NCBI RefSeq assembly: GCF_016864555.1
Contig: NZ_CP044012.1
Coordinates: 616,501 to 680,500 of the forward strand
Length of the DNA: 64,000 bases
Direction: 5' to 3'
Origin: Sinorhizobium sp. BG8
Lineage (GTDB): Bacteria > Pseudomonadota > Alphaproteobacteria > Rhizobiales > Rhizobiaceae
The notes under the pieces are model-generated. The model made no database searches. It saw only the letters and a program-made list of their open reading frames with translations, and was not told the DNA's origin. Position numbers and translations under genes: made by a program. Shown piece after piece: positions 56,333 through 64,000 of the stretch; positions within the stretch are counted from its first letter, which is position 1, and the number at the start of each line of letters is the position of its first letter.

Positions 56333-57277
56333 ATGAAAAATCTGACGCTCAGGCATCTGCGCGCGGCGCAGGAAATCATGAAGCACGGAACGATCGCCGG
56401 TGCGGCGCATGCGCTTCGCCTGACGCCGTCTGCGGTCACCATCCAGCTCAAGCAGATTGAGGACGACGCGGGCATCATCCTTTTCGACCGGACCAATGAA
56501 GGATTGCGTGCGACCGCCGCCGGGCTTGTCTTCGTCGATGCCGCGCAGATGGTGGGAGAGCGTCTGCGCCAGCTCGACGACGAGATCGACGCCATCAAGG
56601 GTCTGCGGGCGGGTACGCTTGCTCTCGGCGTCGTGTCGACGGCAAAGTACTTCGCTCCTCACATGATGGCGACCTTTCGAAGTTTGCACCCCGACATTGC
56701 GATCAGCCTGGCGATCGGCAATCGGGCGGAGGTGATTACCAAGCTGAGGAACCACGAAGTCGACATTGCGCTCATGGGACGCCCGCCGCGCGACCTCCCC
56801 CTGCGTTCCGCCGTGTTCGGCGATCATCCACTGGTGATGATCGCAGCACCCGACCATCCGCTCGCCAAGCGGCGCGACATCAGCAAGGAGGAGATCGCCA
56901 AGGAACATTTTCTCGTCCGCGAGCCCGGATCCGGCACCCGGATCTCGCTCGAGATCTTCTTCAGCGAGATCCCCGGCAGGCTCGATGATCTCGGCACGGA
57001 AATGTCCTCGAACGAAACGATCAAGCAGGCGGTCATGGCCGATCTCGGCATCGCCTTCATCTCGGCCCATACCATCGCGATGGAACTGGAGTTCGGCAAA
57101 TTGGTCGTGCTGGACGTGGTCGGCCTGCCCATCCGCCGCCAATGGTTTTCGGTCGCGCGCACGGACAGGGCAATCTCCCCCGCCATGGCCGCCTTCCAGG
57201 AATTTCTGCGCACGAAGGGTGCGCGATGCCTGCCGTTCTTCCACAAGCTCTACCCCGCAACCAACGAACAGCTCTAG
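56333..57277 (+). CDS. cbbR: LysR-type regulator CbbR
   Basis: 314 residues with an N-terminal helix-turn-helix (LTLRHLRAAQEIMKHG, then ALRLTPSAVTIQLKQIE) and a periplasmic-binding-like effector domain (ALGVVSTAKYFAPHMMATF). It is divergent from cbbF, the canonical cbbR position, and should activate the cbb operon in response to a Calvin cycle metabolite such as RuBP or NADPH. Confidence 0.95.
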   Translation: MKNLTLRHLRAAQEIMKHGTIAGAAHALRLTPSAVTIQLKQIEDDAGIILFDRTNEGLRATAAGLVFVDAAQMVGERLRQLDDEIDAIKGLRAGTLALGVVSTAKYFAPHMMATFRSLHPDIAISLAIGNRAEVITKLRNHEVDIALMGRPPRDLPLRSAVFGDHPLVMIAAPDHPLAKRRDISKEEIAKEHFLVREPGSGTRISLEIFFSEIPGRLDDLGTEMSSNETIKQAVMADLGIAFISAHTIAMELEFGKLVVLDVVGLPIRRQWFSVARTDRAISPAMAAFQEFLRTKGARCLPFFHKLYPATNEQL

Positions 57278-57302
57278 TTGCACCCCTCACACGCCGACAG
57301 CA

Positions 57303-58118
57303 TCAACCGCTGCGACGGAACATGATCTCACCCTTGCCGAGGACCGCGTTGTCGCCGCCATAGCGCGAAGGTCTGGTACCCAGCAGCGGCCGGTCGAGGA
57401 TTTTTTCCTTGAGGAGGTAGCGGTCGAAAAGCGCCGGAAAGCCGATATCGACCACCCCGCAATCGATGAAGGTCGGCGAGAGATTGGCGGGCCGCCGGTC
57501 GAACAGCAGCGAGCCCCGTTTCATCAGGTGGCCGGGATAGAGACCGACACGACCGGTCGCCACGATCGTGCCCGCGATCATGCCTAATCCGGCGTAGTCT
57601 CCGCACCCCTTGCGCAAGACGATGATGCCGCGTCGCATTCGTTCGCCGGCACGGTCACCGGCCCTGCCGCCGACGACGATCAGACCGCCGGTCATGCCCT
57701 GGACTTCACCTGCCATGGGCGCGCCCACTCCGTCGCCGACGTTCCCCGTTATGTTGATGCGGCCACCGCGCATTCCTGAGCCCGCCTGCGGGCCGGCCTC
57801 GCCTTCGACGACAAGCGTTCCCCCGGCCATCTTTCGCCCCACGTAAGCGCCGACGTCGCCGGCGATCCGGATGCTGCCGGACGTCATCTCCGAGCCGATG
57901 CGATCGAACCTCTTGCTCCCGCCGTGAAAGACGATGCCCGATGGATCGGCACCGGTGACCTTGAAAAGATCTCCCACCTTGGCCGGTGTGCGGCTCGTGC
58001 CGACCGTGAGGTTCGCAATTTCGGCGGCGGACATGCCAGCAAGCCGCTCCGGGATCAGCGCCGACAGATCCAGCCTCTCTTCGGGTTCGGACCGCAGGGT
58101 GAAGGTGATCGGCTTCAT
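57303..58118 (-). CDS. fhcC: Formyltransferase/hydrolase complex subunit C
   Basis: 271 residues, rich in the Gly-repeat beta-helix of formylmethanofuran dehydrogenase C subunits: GDVGAYVGRKMAGG, GSGMRGGRINITGNVGD and GRAGDRAGERMRRG. In aerobic methylotrophs the Fhc complex moves the formyl group from H4MPT and hydrolyses it to formate. Last of fhcBADC; overlaps fhcD by ATGA. Confidence 0.95.
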   Translation of the reverse strand: MKPITFTLRSEPEERLDLSALIPERLAGMSAAEIANLTVGTSRTPAKVGDLFKVTGADPSGIVFHGGSKRFDRIGSEMTSGSIRIAGDVGAYVGRKMAGGTLVVEGEAGPQAGSGMRGGRINITGNVGDGVGAPMAGEVQGMTGGLIVVGGRAGDRAGERMRRGIIVLRKGCGDYAGLGMIAGTIVATGRVGLYPGHLMKRGSLLFDRRPANLSPTFIDCGVVDIGFPALFDRYLLKEKILDRPLLGTRPSRYGGDNAVLGKGEIMFRRSG

Positions 58119-59023
58119 GGCAGGAGGTCCCTGAGGTGATAATGGTACTTACCGAGCTTTCCCCCATAGTTTCCGGCGCTGATACGCAGGGCACCACGTT
58201 TCGGACCGAGATCGATCACGGCCTTCAGGCCGGCGCGCATCGCGGAGGCCACCGCGTCGCTGGTCTCGCCGTCGATGACGATTTCCAGCACCGAATTGAT
58301 CTCGGGCCCGAGCGCGCTCTTGACGACGCCTCTGAGCGTCGGAGCGTAGGCATCGTTGGTCGAAGCCATCATGCCCTTGTATTTGCCGCCCACCTTGGAG
58401 CCTGAACGCACCACCCCGCCGGGGAACGGCATGATGGCGCCCGGTACTTTCTCGATCGCCTCGACCGCGCGTTCGGCGGCCCGGAGCGCTTTCTCTGCGT
58501 CTGCGGCCAGCATCAGGAGGTTGCCTCCGCCGACGGCCAGCTTCGTCATTCCGGTTTTCGCTTCACACAGGAATTCGCCGTCCATCACGGGCACGCGCCA
58601 ATAGTGTCGTCCGCCGAATTTCTTGGAGATCTGCCAGCCGTCGCCGAAATATCGAAGGGATGAGCCGAGGTCGAGCATTGCGCTTCCCTCAAGATCGGCA
58701 AAGCACGCGCTGCCGGGGGAGGTCAGGACGCACTGTCCGAGTCTGCTCTTCAGCTGCTTCTGCAGTTCATCGGTCCCCATAGCAAAGATCATCACGCGGC
58801 AGCCCGGCCGCCCGTCGGGTGTCTTCGTGGCGGGAATGTCCATGTCGATGGCCGCTTCGCAACCGCAGCCGATGACCGAGGTCGCATATCCCGTCATGGT
58901 GATAGCCGCCTGCCGCGCCCATTTCAGCGAAGGAGCAGTGATGATAATCGCCGTCGCCCGCATGCCGAACGCTTCCGCAAATGTGTCGTCGATCTCGATT
59001 CCGTTGCGGCTCAGCTTCTGCAT
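58115..59023 (-). CDS. fhcD: Formylmethanofuran:tetrahydromethanopterin formyltransferase
   Basis: 302 residues (Ftr family). IDDTFAEAFGMRATAIIITA near the N terminus, TGYATSVIGCGCEAAI, and PFPGGVVRSGSKVGGKYKG. It transfers the formyl group from formyl-H4MPT to the methanofuran-like cofactor of the complex. Overlaps fhcA by 13 bases. Confidence 0.95.
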   Translation of the reverse strand: MQKLSRNGIEIDDTFAEAFGMRATAIIITAPSLKWARQAAITMTGYATSVIGCGCEAAIDMDIPATKTPDGRPGCRVMIFAMGTDELQKQLKSRLGQCVLTSPGSACFADLEGSAMLDLGSSLRYFGDGWQISKKFGGRHYWRVPVMDGEFLCEAKTGMTKLAVGGGNLLMLAADAEKALRAAERAVEAIEKVPGAIMPFPGGVVRSGSKVGGKYKGMMASTNDAYAPTLRGVVKSALGPEINSVLEIVIDGETSDAVASAMRAGLKAVIDLGPKRGALRISAGNYGGKLGKYHYHLRDLLP

Positions 59024-60641
59024 GCGACCTCCGCAAACGGGTTCTCGCGGGCAATCGCCGAATCCGCAAAGGTGAACCAGTCGAGCGACAGCCCATAGCG
59101 GTCCTCGTGATATGCCTGCATGCGTTTGACGATGCCCCTGTCCGGTGGCGGATTGAGGCGAAGTGCCCTTCCCCAGCGATAATGCGTGACGACCCCGTCT
59201 TCCACGACGAGATCGCCATTCTTGAACACGAGGGCCGCATCGCGGAACATCTTCGCGATATCCGGGCTTTTCCTGTAGACGGCGACGTCGGCGATGGCGC
59301 CGGCCCCGAGGTGCCCGCGGTCGGAAAGGCCGAGCAGCCGGGCGGGCGCGCAGCGCGTCATGATCGCGACCTCGTCCAGCGTGTATTCGCGGTAGATCGA
59401 GGCAAGCGTCGTCAACTCAAGAGCCGACTGGTCGAGCTCGGCGGCTTTCGCATTCCGCACGTCACGCGACATCAACAGTTCGAAGAGGTCGGGATAGGCC
59501 GTGAACGGCGCCCCGTTCGGATGGTCGGTGGTGAAGAAGACGCGCCACGGATCATTGATCAGCAGGAAAAGCTCCAGCCCCACCGCCCACTGCAGCGAGC
59601 CGTAATAGTCTTTCCGATAGCGGTAAGGCACGATGCCGCCGCCATTGCCGTCCCCGTCGATGATGACCGATTTTCTTGGGCTGGCATTCTTCATGCCGGA
59701 ATACTGCCGCGTCACGTCCGACGAGATGGTAACTGTTTGGCCGAACATCACCTGGCCAATGTCGATCGTGACGTCGGGATTGCCGTTGACCTGTTCGGCG
59801 AGACGGGCAGCTTCCGACGAGAATTGGCGACGACCCTCGGTGCCGTAACCGTAAAACTGTAAATGGGCGAGATGGAGCGGCTGTCCTTCGGTCGAGCGGA
59901 TCGTCTCCGCGGCCGTGGCCGCGCTGCCGGCGATACCGAGATTGTTCGCATGGACATGAAGCGGATGGGGAATGCCGAGGCGTCCGACGGATTCCTGCAG
60001 GGTCTTCACGATCCTGCGCGAACTGACGCCATAGGCGGGCACGATGTCGTCGAAGGAGAATGCTCGTACGTTTTCCTTGAACGCGGCCGCGGCACCGGCA
60101 TTGATCACCTTCACACCCAGCGACCTCGACGCCCCGACCGTCCACGCCACGTAGTCATCGATCATGTCCGTCGACGCCTTGTCGCGGATCATCGACAGCA
60201 GGAAATCGTCATTGCCAAGGATCACCAGCGTCGCCTTGTCGATGATCGGTATATCGGCAAGCTCGAGATGAGTGTGCAGAGCGCTCGTGGGCGACATCGC
60301 CGGCTCGACAACGGTGGTGAAACCCATGCGGGCATAGAGGCAACCGGTGCTGAACGTGGACCATCCGGCATTCGACAGTGGAGTGTTCAGCGGTCGTTTC
60401 ATATGGGCAGGGTGCTGCTCGGGCAGCAGCAGGCGAGCCGTGTTCACGTTGCCGCCGCCGATATGTGAATGGATGTCTATCGCACCCGCCATCACAATGC
60501 AGCCGGACACGTCGTAGGTCTTGTCTGCCCGTCGCGATTGAGGTTTGTCCACGATGTGGCCGTCCTCGATCCAGACGTCCCGCTTGCCCGTAGCGGCGTT
60601 CAGCGGATCGACGACTTCTCCCCCGAAAGACGGATCAGCAT
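59011..60641 (-). CDS. fhcA: Formyltransferase/hydrolase complex subunit A, with apparent frameshift at the start
   Basis: An amidohydrolase-type subunit, ~543 residues if one base is restored. Metal motif AGAIDIHSHIGGGNVN, then HVHANNLG, HLAHLQFYGYG and an aspartate region STDHPNGAPF. The expected start is ATG 60641, seven bases upstream of the fhcB stop with a good GGGGAGG site, and it encodes MLIRLSG. There the frame breaks: a run of five G (plus-strand C 60620-60624) must be six for the reading to join GGEVVDPLNAATG. The rest is open to the stop at 59011. The missing base is either a homopolymer sequencing error or a real mutation. Confidence 0.88.
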
Positions 60642-61723
60642 GGCAAGACCTCCCCACCGGGCAATCCGGACGCAAGCTGCGCCACAAGATCGGCAACGCG
60701 CGGCAGATTGGAGGAAGTACTGGCCGTGACGGCCCTGAACGCCGAGGTCCGGCTCGAGTAAACCACGCCATCATGGTCGACCCCTGCCCGCCCTATGCCG
60801 AATGTCACTGCAGATCCGGCAATCGGTCGCTCGGTTCGCCCCATGACGATGGTCGGCAACTTGCTTGCCCTCGCAGGCTTTTCGCCGTCGCGCTCGCTGA
60901 CCCACAGGTGCAGGTCCGCCTCGCCACTAGCTATCATTCGCTCCACATCGCAGAGCCATGGATCGTAGACAGGTAGCCCGGTTGAAAACCCCGTGCGCGG
61001 CGGCAGCCCCGTCATCCACACGGATGCAAGCACCATGCCCCAAGCATCGTCGTCGAACGGGAGGAAAAGCGCCGTCGCACGCCGACTCTTGTTCAGATCC
61101 GTAAGGAGCCCCTGCAGCATCGCCAATCCACCCGGATCGCCGGTTCGCGAAAAGATGAAGACGGGGAAGTGCGCCTTGGCCAGCGCATCCCGCAACGCCT
61201 CGGAGTTCGACACCGTCGTGGATGACTGCCGGCCGGCAAGTTCTGCTCTCAACACACCCAGCGCCACACCAAGAGGGAGGCCCTCGGCCTCGAGCAAAAC
61301 TGCCTTGAGTTTGCGTGCCAGCTTGTCAGTCGCTTCGAAACCGGCCCCCGCCATGTGGAACCAACGGCGCTTGTGCCCCTGCGAAAGGTCGGGCTTGGAG
61401 GACGCAATACCCAGAAGGAGGTCGTGGTGAAGCTGCGGTATGTCACCGACGATGATTATCAGGTCGGCACGCCGCCGGGCCTCGGTTGCCGTCGTAAAGA
61501 AGCCGCCAGTATTGGTATGAAGCGCGATCTCGTCGACTAGGTCACGGCCGTTCGCATGGTCGTAGCTTGCGCCCACGCGCTCTGCCAGCGCAATGACGCT
61601 GCGACATCCGTGAACATCCGAATCGACTGAAAACACCGGGCAACGGCTTGATGCCAGAAGCTTCGAGGCTTGCTGAATCGCGTCCTCAAGAGCAACCTTC
61701 CGGCCGCCAATCCATGCAACCAT
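60635..61723 (-). CDS. fhcB: Formyltransferase/hydrolase complex subunit B
   Basis: 362 residues, molybdopterin-oxidoreductase-like but lacking the catalytic metal-binding pieces, as is normal for FhcB of methylotrophs. Recognisable: MVAWIGGRKVALEDAI, HTNTGGFFTTATEARRRADL and SRTGDPGGLAMLQGLL. It starts the fhcBADC operon; its stop overlaps the fhcA start (ATGCTGA). Confidence 0.9.
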   Translation of the reverse strand: MVAWIGGRKVALEDAIQQASKLLASSRCPVFSVDSDVHGCRSVIALAERVGASYDHANGRDLVDEIALHTNTGGFFTTATEARRRADLIIIVGDIPQLHHDLLLGIASSKPDLSQGHKRRWFHMAGAGFEATDKLARKLKAVLLEAEGLPLGVALGVLRAELAGRQSSTTVSNSEALRDALAKAHFPVFIFSRTGDPGGLAMLQGLLTDLNKSRRATALFLPFDDDAWGMVLASVWMTGLPPRTGFSTGLPVYDPWLCDVERMIASGEADLHLWVSERDGEKPARASKLPTIVMGRTERPIAGSAVTFGIGRAGVDHDGVVYSSRTSAFRAVTASTSSNLPRVADLVAQLASGLPGGEVLPC

Positions 61724-61827
61724 CCCACTCCGCGACTTTCTGGTGCCACGGTGAAGTTAGCCCATTTTCCGCAAATGTGAAGTCTGCCAGCCGGGGAAAA
61801 TTCAGCACCGGCGTCAGCCTTCAGCGA

Positions 61828-62223
61828 TCAGTCATACTTGATGTAGGCAAATCGCTGGTCGGTCGCCGGCGTGCCTTCGAGCGAGCCGCCTTCGGTTCCA
61901 GGCTGCCATTGCACGACGTCCTCGATCTTGCGCGCAAGCTCGAAATCCTTGTCCGTCACGCCCTTCGCCGCGTGGTTCATCAGCAGAACCTCGACCCAGG
62001 CATAGGATGCCTTCAGGTCGGGATGGTGCCATGCCGTCTCCGCCAGGTGGCCGATCGTATTGATGACCATCAGCGTCGATTTCCAGCCATGCGTCTTGTA
62101 CTTGCGGCGGATCCAGCCGTTCTCGTAGCGCCAGTGTGGAAGGTCCGCCTTCAACTTGGCCACGATCTCGTCTTCGGTATAGACGCGTTCCTTCCTGCGT
62201 CCGCTCGCCTCGTCTGCGCTCAT
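61828..62223 (-). CDS. 4a-hydroxytetrahydrobiopterin (pterin carbinolamine) dehydratase-like protein
   Basis: 131 residues from ATG 62223, with GGGAG nine bases upstream; the open frame runs further to 62283 and beyond. The dehydratase motif is AETAWHHPDLKASYAW, then WVEVLLMNHAAKGVTDKD. It sits in the H4MPT island, so it may act in H4MPT synthesis or repair rather than on biopterin. It is 104 bases upstream of fhcB on the same strand. Confidence 0.85.
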   Translation of the reverse strand: MSADEASGRRKERVYTEDEIVAKLKADLPHWRYENGWIRRKYKTHGWKSTLMVINTIGHLAETAWHHPDLKASYAWVEVLLMNHAAKGVTDKDFELARKIEDVVQWQPGTEGGSLEGTPATDQRFAYIKYD

Positions 62224-62324
62224 CTTCGTCGCTCCCAAATCTTTCGCCGTGCGGCTTGCGCCCCGTTTAAAAAAAGATAACATGATTTCGGGCCCGATTA
62301 TCGAAAAGTTCAGAACCAGAGCTG

Positions 62325-63308
62325 ATGTCGGATTCCGTCTCCATACAAGTTCCCGCTCGCCTGCATCTCGGTTTCCTTGATATTCCGGGAAAGACCGGCT
62401 TGAGGTTCGGCAGCATCGGACTGCCGTTGGAAGGCATTTCCACCCGCTTGACCATTGCTCGCGCCGCCGAGACGACGGTTGAAGGGAAGGAAACGGCCCG
62501 CATTCTCGATCACCTGGCCAAGCTCGGGCCTCACCTCGGGCTCTCCGGCCACCATCGCATCGTCGTTCATGAAGCGATCCCCGACCATGCCGGCCTTGGA
62601 TCCGGCACGCAGCTCGCGCTCGCCGTATCCGCCGCACTGCGTACCCTGCACGGTCTGCCCTTCGACGTCAGCGCGGACGCCGTTTTCCTCGGGCGCGGCA
62701 CGCGCTCGGGCATAGGCGTCGCGGCATTCGAGGAAGGCGGCCTCATCCTCGATGCAGGCAAGGGCAGCCGCGACCAGACGCCGACGGTGATTTCCCGCCA
62801 GCACTTTCCTGAGGAGTGGCGGGCCATACTTGTTTTCGACGGATGCGCCCAGGGCATCCACGGCGAGGCCGAGATCAGCGCGTTCCGTGAATTGCCCTCC
62901 TTCCCCGCCACGAGTTCGGCGGCGATATGCCGCCATGTCCTGATGGGGATCATGCCCGCACTGATCGAGAAAGACATTCTTGCCTTCGGCGACGCAGTGA
63001 CGGCGATCCAGCGCGAAGTCGGCAACTATTTCGCCCCGGCGCAAGGCGGGCTCTTCACGAGCCCTGCAGTGGAGGCGACCCTGACGCAGTTGGCGGCCGC
63101 CGGCGCCGTCGGGATTGGCCAAAGCTCCTGGGGCCCGACCGGTTTTGCCTTCGCTGCGTCCCAGGCCGCGGCCGAGCGGATCATTGCCGCCGCGCGGCCG
63201 GAAGCGGGCACGACCATCCGGATCCTGGGCGGCAGGAATGGCGGCGCGAAGATTATACGCTCGGTGACACCGCCCCGCTTCGCGATGGAACACGAGCGCC
63301 ACAACTAG
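62325..63308 (+). CDS. mptG: Beta-ribofuranosylaminobenzene 5'-phosphate synthase
   Basis: 327 residues of the GHMP-kinase fold. ARLHLGFLDIPGKTGLRFG, the GHMP motif PDHAGLGSGTQLALA, RGTRSGIGVAAFEEGG and an SSWGPTGFAF end identify RFAP synthase. It makes the first committed intermediate of methanopterin from PRPP and 4-aminobenzoate. Located 18 bases before mtdB. Confidence 0.92.
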   Translation: MSDSVSIQVPARLHLGFLDIPGKTGLRFGSIGLPLEGISTRLTIARAAETTVEGKETARILDHLAKLGPHLGLSGHHRIVVHEAIPDHAGLGSGTQLALAVSAALRTLHGLPFDVSADAVFLGRGTRSGIGVAAFEEGGLILDAGKGSRDQTPTVISRQHFPEEWRAILVFDGCAQGIHGEAEISAFRELPSFPATSSAAICRHVLMGIMPALIEKDILAFGDAVTAIQREVGNYFAPAQGGLFTSPAVEATLTQLAAAGAVGIGQSSWGPTGFAFAASQAAAERIIAAARPEAGTTIRILGGRNGGAKIIRSVTPPRFAMEHERHN

Positions 63309-63325
63309 CGGGAGGGCCAGGCGAC

Positions 63326-64000
63326 ATGAGCCGCAAAACCATTCTACATATGCTCACGCCTCTCAAGCAGATGAGCCCCTTCGACGTCAACATGGCGCTC
63401 GATGCAGGATATGACAGCGTCATCCCCTACACGGGGGTGACCTTGGCCGATGTCGGCAATCTCGTACAGGACGCGATCTTCTCCCGTCCGCCGGACGCGG
63501 GCGTCGCCACGGGCATCTTTCTCGCCGGGAAGGACGTGACGGTCGCACTCGACATGCTGGATGCGGCAAAGAAGGCGATGGTGCCGCCCTTCGAAGTCTC
63601 GGTGTTCGCCGATCCGGCAGGCTCATTCACCACCGCTGCCGCCATGGTCGCGAAGGTCGAGAAGGCGCTCGCAAAGCATGACGGCCGCACGCTCTCAGGC
63701 ACGAAGGTTACGATTTTCGGCGCGACTGGAGTGGTCGGTTACTGCACCGCAGTGATCTGCGCGAAAGAGGGAGCGGACGTGACGGTGGCGGGTCATGACG
63801 GCCTGACCCGAGCATCCGACGTGGCGCAATCGATCAATGGACGCTTCGGCGTCACCGTCCGGCCGGAGGACGGATCGACCGACGAAAAGAAGACCGCTTT
63901 GCTCCAGCGTGCGGAAGTCGTGCTTTCCGCCGCCAGAGCCGGCGTCCAGGTGATCTCGGCTGCACAGATCCGGCAGGCATCCAACCTGATTGTTGCGGCG
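63326..64000 (+). CDS. mtdB: Methylene-tetrahydromethanopterin dehydrogenase MtdB, N-terminal part
   Basis: 225 residues to the window edge; full family length is near 290, so the C terminus is missing. GGGAGGG precedes ATG 63326. The start ILHMLTPLKQMSPFDVNMAL binds the pterin; the Rossmann nucleotide motif is VTIFGATGVVGYCTAVI. It oxidises methylene-H4MPT to methenyl-H4MPT with NAD(P). It shares an operon with mptG. Confidence 0.94.
   Translation, partial: MSRKTILHMLTPLKQMSPFDVNMALDAGYDSVIPYTGVTLADVGNLVQDAIFSRPPDAGVATGIFLAGKDVTVALDMLDAAKKAMVPPFEVSVFADPAGSFTTAAAMVAKVEKALAKHDGRTLSGTKVTIFGATGVVGYCTAVICAKEGADVTVAGHDGLTRASDVAQSINGRFGVTVRPEDGSTDEKKTALLQRAEVVLSAARAGVQVISAAQIRQASNLIVAA

Noticed and set aside
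59011-60641. fhcA as a decayed pseudogene
   Set aside because: Only one base is missing and 540 codons are otherwise intact with all metal motifs; a sequencing error in a homopolymer is at least as likely.

Overview
The window is GC-rich, densely coded DNA of an alphaproteobacterium, most likely a Rhizobiaceae/Ensifer-like methylotroph. The pointers are an ExsH-like RTX glycanase, a ChrR/sigma-E locus, a red-type cbbFPTALSXE operon next to pqqABCDE and xoxF (an association I recall from the Sinorhizobium meliloti pSymB replicon), and H4MPT-dependent formaldehyde oxidation genes. I assign about 67 protein genes. I see no rRNA, tRNA, insertion sequence, prophage or CRISPR array.

Layout. (1) 1-3.2 kb: end of a branched-chain amino acid (valine) catabolic operon: lipoamide dehydrogenase end, 3-hydroxyisobutyryl-CoA hydrolase, 3-hydroxyisobutyrate dehydrogenase, enoyl-CoA hydratase. 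(2) 3.3-5.3 kb: Bax-inhibitor-1 membrane protein behind an ECF sigma/anti-sigma pair. (3) 5.7-10.9 kb: DUF3141 PhaC-like protein, phosphotransacetylase, acetate kinase and FabI-type enoyl reductase. (4) 11.3-14.7 kb: RTX-GH16 glycanase and a cNMP-gated-type Kef antiporter. (5) 14.9-24.9 kb: a GntR/FCD regulator followed by an oppositely oriented ten-gene operon coding for a two-component flavin monooxygenase pathway and its own PotABCD-type importer. The same palindrome lies upstream of the regulator and of the operon. (6) 25.4-33.4 kb: small secreted proteins and a sigma-E/ChrR (singlet-oxygen type) locus with lipid-modifying genes. (7) 33.7-47.4 kb: pqqABCDE, the lanthanide-type methanol dehydrogenase cluster xoxF-xoxG-xoxJ, and a quinoprotein-relay cluster (SoxYZ-like carrier, zinc metallohydrolase, ABC importer) with a soluble cytochrome c. 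(8) 47.6-57.3 kb: Calvin cycle operon cbbFPTALSXE with divergent cbbR. (9) 57.3-64 kb: fhcBADC, a pterin dehydratase-like gene, RFAP synthase (mptG) and the start of mtdB.

Together regions 7-9 form a C1 island: methanol is oxidised by XoxF/PQQ in the periplasm, formaldehyde is oxidised through tetrahydromethanopterin to formate, and CO2 is fixed by RuBisCO. No fae, mch or serine-cycle gene is visible here. The observations I find most interesting are the three matching operators that tie the GntR regulator to the uncharacterised monooxygenase/importer operon, an apparent one-base deletion just after the start of fhcA, three TTGC/GCAA inverted repeats in the xoxF upstream region, and the quinoprotein-relay/ABC transporter cluster of unknown substrate.
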